From Microbacterium hatanonis (lineage in GTDB: Bacteria; Actinomycetota; Actinomycetes; Actinomycetales; Microbacteriaceae): a DNA stretch of 64,000 nt. Shown one piece after another: positions 1-6,568 of this stretch. Both the position numbers and the translations under genes were made by a program. The notes under the pieces were generated by a model. The model had not been told where the DNA came from, made no database searches, and saw nothing but the letters and a program-made list of their open reading frames with translations. Location: assembly GCF_008017415.1 (NCBI RefSeq), contig NZ_VRSV01000001.1, positions 868,001-932,000 on the forward strand, read 5' to 3'. The first letter of the stretch is position 1. Every line of letters begins with the position of its first letter.

Positions 1-600
1 GGGCTCGAGCCACGGGAGCGATGGCAGCCACCCGTCAGCGGCGCGGCCGACGAGTGCCAGCATCCGTGGCTTTCTCGCCCCGAGCCAGATCGGGATGTCG
101 TGGGCCGGACGGGGGCCGCGTTTGGCCCCGTGCACCGCATGCGTCGTGCCGTGGGTGAACAGTCCGCCGCGTTGCGAGGTGTCCCAGCGGCCTCTGATGA
201 TCTCGATCGCCTCCTCGAGGGCGTCGACAGCCTGCCCCGGGGTGAGCTTCGGTGTTCCCATCGCCTCGATGGCGTCCCAGAACCCTCCCGCGCCGAGGCC
301 CAGGTCGAGACGCCCGCCGGAGAGGAGGTCGAGACTGGCCGCGGCTCCCGCCAGGACCGCCGGCGGTCGCAGCGGCACGTTGAGCACGTTGGGGGCGATG
401 CGGATGCGTTCGGTGGCGGCTGCGACGTAGGACATGAGGGTCCAGGTATCGAGGAACGACGGTTGGTAGGGATGGTCTTGGAAGGTGACGAGGTCGAGCT
501 CCGACGCCTCGGCGAGCTGGGCGAGCGCGACCGGCGCCTGCGGGTCGCCGGCCGTCGGAGTGAGGAAGGCTCCGAAGAGCAGGTCGTGTCCGTAGTCCAT
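1..600 (-). CDS. Luciferase-like (LLM class) flavin-dependent oxidoreductase, partial
   Basis: Reads leftwards from ATG at 600 and stays open to base 1, so 200 N-terminal residues are visible and the C-terminus is outside the window (family members are about 300 residues). The start MDYGHDLLFGAFLTP, the segment around YVAAATERIRIAPNV and the DLGLGAGGFWDAIEA region are typical of the luciferase-like TIM-barrel monooxygenases that use FMN or F420. It follows the TetR gene by 11 bases, so the two probably form one transcript and the regulator probably controls it. The substrate cannot be told from sequence. Family call is firm; cofactor choice is open. Confidence 0.85.
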   Translation of the reverse strand, partial: MDYGHDLLFGAFLTPTAGDPQAPVALAQLAEASELDLVTFQDHPYQPSFLDTWTLMSYVAAATERIRIAPNVLNVPLRPPAVLAGAAASLDLLSGGRLDLGLGAGGFWDAIEAMGTPKLTPGQAVDALEEAIEIIRGRWDTSQRGGLFTHGTTHAVHGAKRGPRPAHDIPIWLGARKPRMLALVGRAADGWLPSLPWLEP

Positions 601-611
601 GGGCAGTCCTT

Positions 612-1163
612 TCAGGCGCGAATGCCGGCGATGAGAATGTCGAGGAGCAGCTGCTGATCGGCCGGCGACCCGAGCCTTACGGCGTGCTCCACACCGCACA
701 CGAGCCGCTGCAACTGCGCGGCGGAGAGATCGGCGCGCACGGCGCCCGTCGCCTGGGCGCGGACGAGGACGGCGCCGAAGCCGGCGGAGACCTGCGCTCG
801 TGCGGCGGTGCACTCGCTGTGCACGATCGGGTCGGAGCGCTCGAGGTCGACGAGCACCGCCTGCAGGCCGGAGTCGGACAGCTGCAGGGCGAGAGCGTCG
901 GCGAGAAACCGGCGGAGCGCCACGACGGCATCTGCTTCGCGCGTCGCAGCCTCCGCCGCCTCGTTGAGTCGGCGGAGCGACTCGACGCTCAACGCTTCGA
1001 CCAGGGCTCGAACGTTCGGGAAGTGGCGGTAGACCGTGCCGACTCCGACGCCCGCATCGCGCGCGATGTCGTTGAGCCGCAGCTCCGCCGCATCCCGCCC
1101 CTTCGCGACCGCCAGGATGCGCTCGCGGCTACGCGCGGCGTCGGCACGAACGGTGCTGCTCAT
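612..1163 (-). CDS. TetR/AcrR family transcriptional regulator
   Basis: 183 residues, normal for the family. The N-terminal helix-turn-helix spans about residues 31-50 (LNDIARDAGVGVGTVYRHFP), the TetR signature; the rest is a helical ligand/dimer domain with no recognisable ligand pocket. The start ATG at 1163 has GGAGG almost touching it, unusually close. A long interrupted palindrome at 1176-1208 lies directly upstream and is probably its own operator. The downstream LLM oxidoreductase is the likely target, implying a repressor responding to a small molecule that the enzyme handles (inference). Confidence 0.9.
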   Translation of the reverse strand: MSSTVRADAARSRERILAVAKGRDAAELRLNDIARDAGVGVGTVYRHFPNVRALVEALSVESLRRLNEAAEAATREADAVVALRRFLADALALQLSDSGLQAVLVDLERSDPIVHSECTAARAQVSAGFGAVLVRAQATGAVRADLSAAQLQRLVCGVEHAVRLGSPADQQLLLDILIAGIRA

Positions 1164-1175
1164 TCCTCCACTCTA

Positions 1176-1208
1176 CGCCCGAAACGGATACTTCATCCGT
1201 TTTGGGCG
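1176..1208. promoter_or_regulatory. Probable TetR operator (interrupted palindrome)
   Basis: Arms CGCCCgAAACGGAT and ATCCGTTTtGGGCG, 14 bases each with one mismatched pair, separated by ACTTC. It sits 13 bases upstream of the TetR start and is not followed by a T-run on either strand, so an operator fits better than a terminator. Autoregulation is the usual arrangement in this family. Confidence 0.7.
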
Positions 1209-1261
1209 AATACCCCGCGGGGGACGCCCGCAGGCGGCGGGTGGGGGAGCGGTCAGAGCCC

Positions 1262-1720
1262 CTACCCGAGGCGGATGCTGCCCGTCGCCGGGTGCTCTCG
1301 CGGCATCCGATCGCGGTCGTAGGTGATCTCGCGGTAGCCGTGCGGCTTCGGCTGACCGTCCTCGTCGACGCTCACGAAGACGAGCCGCTCGATGGTGAGG
1401 ATGCGCTTGCGCGTGATCATGTTGCGCACGACCGCGCGCATCGTGAGCGACGTGCGCCCGAATCGCGTGGCCGTCAGCCCCATCTCGATCAGGTCGCCCT
1501 GCAACGCAGACGCTTCGAAGTTGATCTCCGAGATCAGCTTCGTGACCACCCGGTAGTTGCCGAGCTGGATGATCGCGTAGATCGCCGCTTCCTCGTCTAT
1601 CCAGCGCAGCAGACTGCCGCCGAACAGCGTGCCGTTCGCGTTGAGGTCTTCGGGCTTGACCCATTTGCGGGTGTGGAAATTGATGCCGTCTTCGGAGGGG
1701 TGCCACTGCGATTCCGTCAT
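1262..1720 (-). CDS. Acyl-CoA thioesterase, hotdog fold (YciA-like)
   Basis: 152 residues from ATG at 1720. The stretch NANGTLFGGSLLRWIDEEAA (residues 27-46) is the hotdog central helix with the catalytic aspartate (D42) of acyl-CoA hydrolases that release fatty acid and CoA in the cytoplasm. A longer upstream-open version exists, but the conserved fold begins at MTESQWHPSED. A DosR-like box lies 53 bases upstream (1774-1787). A TAGCGT hexamer at 1728-1733 on the coding strand would place transcription start almost at the ATG, so a leaderless transcript is possible. Membership in the hypoxia-type regulon is inferred from the box. Confidence 0.88.
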   Translation of the reverse strand: MTESQWHPSEDGINFHTRKWVKPEDLNANGTLFGGSLLRWIDEEAAIYAIIQLGNYRVVTKLISEINFEASALQGDLIEMGLTATRFGRTSLTMRAVVRNMITRKRILTIERLVFVSVDEDGQPKPHGYREITYDRDRMPREHPATGSIRLG

Positions 1721-1773
1721 CCCGACAACGCTACTCGCGCGATCGATCGGCGGCGGGCTCGGTGGGATCCTGC

Positions 1774-1787
1774 GGGACTTTGGTCCC
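1774..1787. promoter_or_regulatory. DosR-like box 1
   Basis: GGGACTTTGGTCCC, a near-perfect 14-base palindrome (16 bases counting the flanking C and G), itself framed by two GGATCC sites. It lies 53 bases upstream of the thioesterase start and between that gene and the divergent gene at 1935. It matches the core of the mycobacterial DosR consensus TTSGGGACTWWAGTCCCSAA. Confidence 0.75.
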
Positions 1788-1833
1788 GTGGATCCAGTGC
1801 GCACCGAGGCACCATGACCGCGAGGCAAGTTTT

Positions 1834-1847
1834 GGGACTCGTCTCCT
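1834..1847 (+). promoter_or_regulatory. Degenerate DosR-like half box
   Basis: GGGACTCGTCTCCT keeps the left half GGGAC, preceded by TTTT as in mycobacterial boxes, and part of the right half. It is 87 bases upstream of the gene at 1935, close to the 89-108 base spacing of other rightward targets. Weak by sequence alone. Confidence 0.3.
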
Positions 1848-1868
1848 TCCGCCACACCTGCGTGGTGA

Positions 1869-1919
1869 CGAGGGGCGATCGCGGTTTCTCGATCGGGCAT
1901 CGATCGCGATCGCCCCTCG
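1869..1919. repeat. 15-base perfect inverted repeat upstream of the gene at 1935
   Basis: CGAGGGGCGATCGCG at 1869-1883 is the exact reverse complement of 1905-1919, with a 21-base spacer rich in CGATCG. It ends 15 bases before the ATG at 1935, so on RNA it would form a strong stem next to the start; as DNA it could be an operator. No T-run follows. Confidence 0.7.
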
Positions 1920-1934
1920 AGTTCGGCCTACACG

Positions 1935-2279
1935 ATGTACATCGACGATGCGGTCGACCCGCCCGAGCTCGTCTGCCAGGTAGGCGCGACCACGCTCCGC
2001 TACCGTGCGCGTGCGATAGACGATCTCCACACGTGGCTTCTCGACCGCGACGAGTGGGTGCCGCTGGGGGCGGCGGACGAGAAGAAGGTCGCTCAGCGGG
2101 GAACGGTCGAGCATTTCGGGCGGGCGGACGACAACCCCATCGGCGGGTGGTACGGGCTCCGCAGCGGGTACCGAGGCCGGTTCGGGATGTACCTCCCGCC
2201 TCTTCTCGAAGCCCTGGGCATGGCCGAAATCTCGCACGAGCCTCGGAACAACAGCATCCGGGCACCTCCTCGGCAGTAA
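1935..2279 (+). CDS. Hypothetical protein
   Basis: 114 residues. I do not recognise the family with certainty. It is a small soluble protein, rich in W, Y, R and G in its second half (residues 60-105, with GGWYGLRSGYRGRFGMYLPP). It reads like a conserved actinobacterial domain of unknown function. No signal peptide or membrane segment. ATG at 1935 is the first start after an in-frame TGA at 1866, but no clear ribosome site precedes it; instead a large inverted repeat does. It faces away from the thioesterase and sits inside the DosR-like island. Confidence 0.6.
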   Translation: MYIDDAVDPPELVCQVGATTLRYRARAIDDLHTWLLDRDEWVPLGAADEKKVAQRGTVEHFGRADDNPIGGWYGLRSGYRGRFGMYLPPLLEALGMAEISHEPRNNSIRAPPRQ

Positions 2280-2369
2280 ACCGACGTTTCCTTCCGTCGT
2301 GGGGGTATCCGGCGCTGCGGGTCACTTCTCCGGATGACGTGAGTGGGAGGCCGCAGTGAGGCAGAGTCG

Positions 2370-3917
2370 ATGAGAAGAGCTGCTCCGCGGGCGCGGGACG
2401 TCAGGGTGACCGGCGGGTTTGTCCGGGGTGTCCGCGAGGGCGACTCGATCGCGTGGCGCGGCATCCCCTACGCAGACGCTCCGATCGGTCCGCTCAGATT
2501 CCGTTCCCCTCGACCGGTGCGGCCATGGGCGGGGATGCGCGACGCGTCGACGTTCGGACCGGTCGCCACCCAGCTGCAGAACGGGCAGTTCGCCGGTGTC
2601 GCTCCGGGAATCCCCCAGGGCGAGGACTGCCTGACGATCAACGTCGTCTCTCCCGCCGAACCGACCGTGCGGCGGATGCCCGTGATGGTGTTCATCCACG
2701 GCGGGGGCTACAGTGCCGGGTCATCGCGCGACTTCAGCGGGGAGGGGCGGAGCTTCGTGCGCACCGGAGAGGTGCTCTACGTCAGCTTCAGCTATCGACT
2801 CGGCGCCCTCGGCTACCTCGACTTCAGCCGTTACTCGAGTCGATATCGGCGTATCGACTCCAATCTCGGGCTCCGCGACCAGGTCGCCGCGCTGCGATGG
2901 GTCCATCGCAACATCGCCGCATTCGGTGGGGATCCCGGAAACGTCACGGTCTTCGGGGAGTCAGCCGGCGGCAACGCGATCACGACTCTGATGACGATCC
3001 CTTCCGCGGGCGGTTTGTTCGCCCGGGCGATCGCTCAGAGCTCGCCGGCGAACGCGGCGTACGACCGCGCACTCGCCGCGGCATGGGCGGCAGACTTCGT
3101 CGACGCTCTCCGTCGAAGCGAGCACGACGAGCGGCCTCGGCCCTTGACCACCGAAGAGACCGTCGCGCTTCTGACCACGACGACGGCGACCGCTCTGGTG
3201 ACCGCTGCCCTGGCCGTGCAGGCCTGCACTCCGCAGTCCTATCCGGGCACGTTCTGCTTCGCCCCCGTCATCGATGGGCGGCTGCTCCCGCAGCATCCTC
3301 TGCACGCCTTCCGAACCGGCCACGCGCATCGTGTTCCACTCATCATCGGGACCAACGACCGCGAGGGCAGCGTCTTCCGGGGGCGGATCGATATCCTGCC
3401 GCGTTCGACGAGCCGCGTGGAGGCGCTCTTCGCGGCGGCGCCATCCGCTGCGCGTGCCGGAATGGGCGACGCGTACCCGGGGCTGCGATCGGGGAGGAGC
3501 ACCGCCGATTTCGCGGGTGACTACGCGTTCTGGTACCCGAGCGTCAAGGTCGCCGACTATCACTCGCGATTCGCTCGGGTGCACAGCTACCGATTCGACG
3601 TCGCTCCACGATTGCTGAGGTGGGCGGGACTCGACGCCACGCACGGTCTGGAGATGTACGCCCTGTTCGACCAGGCGGATGCACCCTTCGCGCGGATGAT
3701 CACCGCGTTCGGCGGGCGGAAGCCCTTCACGGACGCGGGAGATCGCATGCGCGATGCATGGCTGCACTTCGCCACGAGAGGCACCGCTCCCGATGTGTGG
3801 CCGCCGTACGACGAGGTCACCCGCTTCACGAGGATCTTCGCTGAATCAGACCGTGTCGAAGGCGATCCGCGCTCGAACCGCCGCGCCGCCTGGGAGGCCT
3901 TCCTTCCCCTGATCTGA
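2370..3917 (+). CDS. Carboxylesterase type B (para-nitrobenzyl esterase family)
   Basis: About 515 residues, usual for the family; an alpha/beta-hydrolase that cleaves carboxylic esters. Landmarks: EDCLTIN (85-91), oxyanion HGGG (110-113), nucleophile elbow GESAGG with S198, acid in NDREGS and the C-terminal histidine in DATHGLEMY. No signal peptide, so cytoplasmic. ATG at 2370 is preferred because GAGG lies 8 bases ahead; an in-frame GTG at 2343 would add nine residues. It has no DosR-like box, so it may be a bystander within the island. Confidence 0.92.
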   Translation: MRRAAPRARDVRVTGGFVRGVREGDSIAWRGIPYADAPIGPLRFRSPRPVRPWAGMRDASTFGPVATQLQNGQFAGVAPGIPQGEDCLTINVVSPAEPTVRRMPVMVFIHGGGYSAGSSRDFSGEGRSFVRTGEVLYVSFSYRLGALGYLDFSRYSSRYRRIDSNLGLRDQVAALRWVHRNIAAFGGDPGNVTVFGESAGGNAITTLMTIPSAGGLFARAIAQSSPANAAYDRALAAAWAADFVDALRRSEHDERPRPLTTEETVALLTTTTATALVTAALAVQACTPQSYPGTFCFAPVIDGRLLPQHPLHAFRTGHAHRVPLIIGTNDREGSVFRGRIDILPRSTSRVEALFAAAPSAARAGMGDAYPGLRSGRSTADFAGDYAFWYPSVKVADYHSRFARVHSYRFDVAPRLLRWAGLDATHGLEMYALFDQADAPFARMITAFGGRKPFTDAGDRMRDAWLHFATRGTAPDVWPPYDEVTRFTRIFAESDRVEGDPRSNRRAAWEAFLPLI

Positions 3918-3949
3918 GAAGTCGGCGCGGCGGCCGGATCGTGATCGAG

Positions 3950-3963
3950 GGGACCTTCGTCCC
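3950..3963. promoter_or_regulatory. DosR-like box 2 (alcohol dehydrogenase)
   Basis: GGGACCTTCGTCCC, flanked by AG and T to give a longer near-palindrome. It lies 99 bases upstream of the alcohol dehydrogenase start in the intergenic gap after the esterase. Confidence 0.75.
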
Positions 3964-4062
3964 TCTGCTCGGCCGGGGTTGTGACCACAGTCGGATGAAC
4001 GTGGGGGTCGCCGGCTCCCATCGTCGAGCGGGGCATTCCCGCGATTGTCCGAAGGAGCAGCT

Positions 4063-5073
4063 GTGAAAGCCGCCGTCGTCACCTCGTTCACCGAGCCCCT
4101 GCAGATTCAGCAGCGTGCGATCCCCGAGCCGGGACCGGGTCAGGTCCTGGTGCGATTGGAGACGTGCGGTCTCTGCCACACCGACATCCACGCCGCCCGC
4201 GGCGACTGGCCGGTCAAGCCCAGCCCGCCGTTCGTTCCCGGACATGAGGGCGTCGGAATCGTCGAGGCGCTCGGCGACGGGGTGACCGGCCGGGTCGTCG
4301 GGGAGCGGGTCGCGCTGCCCTGGCTCGGGTACGCGTGCGGCGAGTGCAGGTACTGCATCGACGGTCGGGAGACGCTGTGCGAGTCGCAGCAGAACACGGG
4401 GTACTCCATGGACGGCGCCTTCGCCGAATATGCGATCGCCAGTGCGCGCTTCGCCGTTCCCGTCCCGGACGGGATCTCGTCGGTGGATGCCGCTCCGCTG
4501 ACGTGCGCGGGTGTCACCACCTACAAGGCGCTCAAAGTCGCGCACATCGTGCCCACGGAGAAGGTCGCGGTGTTCGGCGTGGGCGGGCTCGGACACCTCG
4601 CCGTGCAGTACGGGCGCATCATGGGCGGATCGGTCGTCGCCATCGATGTCGATGACGGCAAGCTGGATCTCGCCCACGAACTCGGTGCCGAGCACGTCGT
4701 GAACGCGGCGAGAGTCGACCCCGTCGCCGCCCTTCAGCAGCTCGGCGGCGCCGATGTGGCGGTCGTTCTCGCAGCGTCCCCGAGGGTGTTCGAGCAGGCG
4801 TTCGCCTCGCTCAGTCGTGGCGGGCGTCTGATCTGCGTGGCGCTTCCCGCCGATCAGGAGATGACGGTGTCGATCTTCGAGACCGTGCTGAAGGGTATCT
4901 CGATCATCGGGTCGATCGTGGGTACCCGGCAGGACCTCGCCGAGGTGTTCGCCCTGCACGCGGCGGGACACACCAGGATCATCGCGGAGCCCCGCAGCCT
5001 CGACCAGGTCAACGACGCGATCTCGGAAGTCCTCTCCGGCAAGGTGCTCGCTCGACTCGTCTTCGAGTACTGA
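4063..5073 (+). CDS. Zinc-dependent alcohol dehydrogenase (AdhP type)
   Basis: 336 residues from GTG 4063, chosen because GGAG is correctly spaced ahead of it. Medium-chain dehydrogenase oxidising alcohols or reducing aldehydes with NAD(H). Catalytic zinc ligands C38 (CGLCHTD) and H61 (GHEG); structural zinc cysteines C92, C95, C98 and C106; Rossmann motif GVGGLGHLAV near residue 170. A DosR-like box lies 99 bases upstream, consistent with NAD regeneration under low oxygen (inference). The next gene, a membrane protein, starts 49 bases downstream and may be co-transcribed. Confidence 0.93.
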   Translation: MKAAVVTSFTEPLQIQQRAIPEPGPGQVLVRLETCGLCHTDIHAARGDWPVKPSPPFVPGHEGVGIVEALGDGVTGRVVGERVALPWLGYACGECRYCIDGRETLCESQQNTGYSMDGAFAEYAIASARFAVPVPDGISSVDAAPLTCAGVTTYKALKVAHIVPTEKVAVFGVGGLGHLAVQYGRIMGGSVVAIDVDDGKLDLAHELGAEHVVNAARVDPVAALQQLGGADVAVVLAASPRVFEQAFASLSRGGRLICVALPADQEMTVSIFETVLKGISIIGSIVGTRQDLAEVFALHAAGHTRIIAEPRSLDQVNDAISEVLSGKVLARLVFEY

Positions 5074-5122
5074 CCTCTCCAGGGCGCGGCTCCACCCCAC
5101 GATCGATGAGGAAGTTCCCACC

Positions 5123-5590
5123 ATGCATGCACGCCTGCGATCCGTCGGTCTGTGGACATTGATCGCCCTCGCTCTGTTCCAAGCGCTGACGGCGATCGTC
5201 GGCGGAATCGTCATCCTCGCGACGGACGGAATGGGCATGCCCGGTTCGTTCCTCGTCGACGGCCCTTTCCGCTCCTTCGTGTGGCCGGGGCTCATCCTGT
5301 TGGTCGTCGTCGGTGGAACCCAGGCTGTCGCGGCCACGCTGCTGCTGATGCGTCGGGAGTCGGGATTGTTGTGGTCGGCGGTAGCCGGCTTCGGGATGCT
5401 CATCTGGATCTTCGTGGAGACAGGGGTGATCCGTGGCACGTCCTGGTTGCAGTTCCTTTATTTCACGACCGGCACGGTGCAGCTGGTGCTGGTTCTCGCG
5501 CTGCTCGGCGTCGTCGGCTGGCTTCCGCGGCGAGATCTGGTCGATGCGGGGCGGGCACGCGACGGAGCGATGCATGACGCCGATCGCTGA
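5123..5590 (+). CDS. Four-helix integral membrane protein, unknown function
   Basis: 155 residues with four hydrophobic stretches (about residues 10-32, 52-75, 82-98 and 110-133) and a charged C-terminal tail, so an inner-membrane protein. No catalytic motif is visible. ATG at 5123 follows a weak purine-rich site (AGGAAG). It trails the alcohol dehydrogenase by 49 bases and precedes the SHOCT protein; its own box is not apparent, so it probably rides on the adh transcript. Confidence 0.75.
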   Translation: MHARLRSVGLWTLIALALFQALTAIVGGIVILATDGMGMPGSFLVDGPFRSFVWPGLILLVVVGGTQAVAATLLLMRRESGLLWSAVAGFGMLIWIFVETGVIRGTSWLQFLYFTTGTVQLVLVLALLGVVGWLPRRDLVDAGRARDGAMHDADR

Positions 5591-5610
5591 GATGGCCATG
5601 CGGTTCCGGC

Positions 5611-5624
5611 AGGACCAACGACTC
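5611..5624 (+). promoter_or_regulatory. DosR-like box 3, degenerate
   Basis: AGGACCAACGACTC differs from the window consensus at several positions but keeps both half-sites and lies 89 bases upstream of the SHOCT gene, similar to box 2 and its gene. Weaker than the other boxes. Confidence 0.45.
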
Positions 5625-5713
5625 TACGAAGGGCGTGTGGCGCGCACGAGGGTGGGGAGAGCACGTCGCGCGTCGACATCGCGGTTCTTCACTGATTCAT
5701 CGAAGGAGCAATC

Positions 5714-6112
5714 ATGTTCAACTGGAACGACCTGTGGAGCGCGATGTGGAGTTTCTTCTGGATCTTCGCCTTCGTTGCCTACCTGTTCGCGCTCTTCGCG
5801 GTGGTCGCCGACCTGTTCCGCGACCACAAGCTCAGCGGGTGGTGGAAGGCGGTCTGGGTCTTCTTCCTCGTGTTCGTGCCTTTCCTCACCGTGCTCGTCT
5901 ACCTCATCGCGAGAGGCCCGGGCATGCAGGAACGCACCGAACGCGACTCCCGGCGGGCTCAGCAGGCCGCTGAGGAGTACATCCGCGGAGTTGCGGATAC
6001 GGCCAGTCCCGCCGACGAGATCACGAAGGCGAAATCCCTGATGGACAGCGGGGCGATCTCGGCGCAGGAGTTCGAACACCTGAAGGCCCGCGCCCTCAGC
6101 CATGGCGCGTAG
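5714..6112 (+). CDS. PLDc_N-type membrane protein with SHOCT domain
   Basis: 132 residues. Two transmembrane helices (about 10-32 and 45-66, with tryptophan-rich borders) resemble the phospholipase D N-terminal (PLDc_N) membrane module. Residues 100-128 (ADEITKAKSLMDSGAISAQE) form a SHOCT motif, a short C-terminal helix pair found on many membrane proteins. A good AAGGAG site precedes the ATG. Its role is unknown; the context suggests envelope adaptation during stress. It is followed within 30 bases by the PPOX protein and ATPase genes, so an operon 5714-9525 is likely. Confidence 0.8.
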   Translation: MFNWNDLWSAMWSFFWIFAFVAYLFALFAVVADLFRDHKLSGWWKAVWVFFLVFVPFLTVLVYLIARGPGMQERTERDSRRAQQAAEEYIRGVADTASPADEITKAKSLMDSGAISAQEFEHLKARALSHGA

Positions 6113-6142
6113 CCCCTCGCGGACTCGCCGAGCTGGAGAGCG

Positions 6143-6568
6143 ATGATGACTCGCGACATCGATGAACCGGGTGCGACACGCCCTCTCTCGGAGGAGGAGT
6201 GCTGGCGGGTCCTCGCCGCAGCACCATATGGGCGCATTGCCGCGAGTGTTGCGCAAGAGATCGACATCTATCCGATCAACCACTTCGTCGTGGAGCGAGC
6301 CATCGTCTTCCGCACGTCGCCGGGCACGAAACTGCTGGAGCTGACGATCCACCGGTCGGTGGCTTTCGAGGTGGACGGCTTCGACCGCGACGAGGCGTTC
6401 AGCGTGGTCGTGAAGGGAGACGCCACCGAGGTCGAGAGGTCCGCGGAGATCGAGGCGTTCGAGCGACGTGGGCTGGAGTCGTGGGCGCCCGAGGCCAAGG
6501 ACCGGTGGGTGCGCATCACGCCCCGCACGGTGTCGGGTCGGGTGTTCTCACTGGCGCACGCGCCGTGA
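6143..6568 (+). CDS. Pyridoxamine 5'-phosphate oxidase-like (split-barrel flavin-binding) protein
   Basis: 141 residues. The pattern LSEEECWRVLAAAPYGRIA, then YPINHFVVERAIVFRTSPGTK and a hydrophobic VAFEVDGFD strand, is the short split-barrel PPOX-like family that binds flavin, F420 or heme-like ligands. Several mycobacterial DosR-regulon proteins belong to it; the exact activity is unknown. The stop TGA overlaps the GTG of the next gene (GTGA), showing translational coupling to the P-type ATPase. A second ATG directly follows the first. Confidence 0.85.
   Translation: MMTRDIDEPGATRPLSEEECWRVLAAAPYGRIAASVAQEIDIYPINHFVVERAIVFRTSPGTKLLELTIHRSVAFEVDGFDRDEAFSVVVKGDATEVERSAEIEAFERRGLESWAPEAKDRWVRITPRTVSGRVFSLAHAP

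Noticed and set aside
1176..1208. Terminator of the thioesterase gene
   Set aside because: The palindrome lies 54 bases beyond that stop with no T-run and directly at the TetR start.
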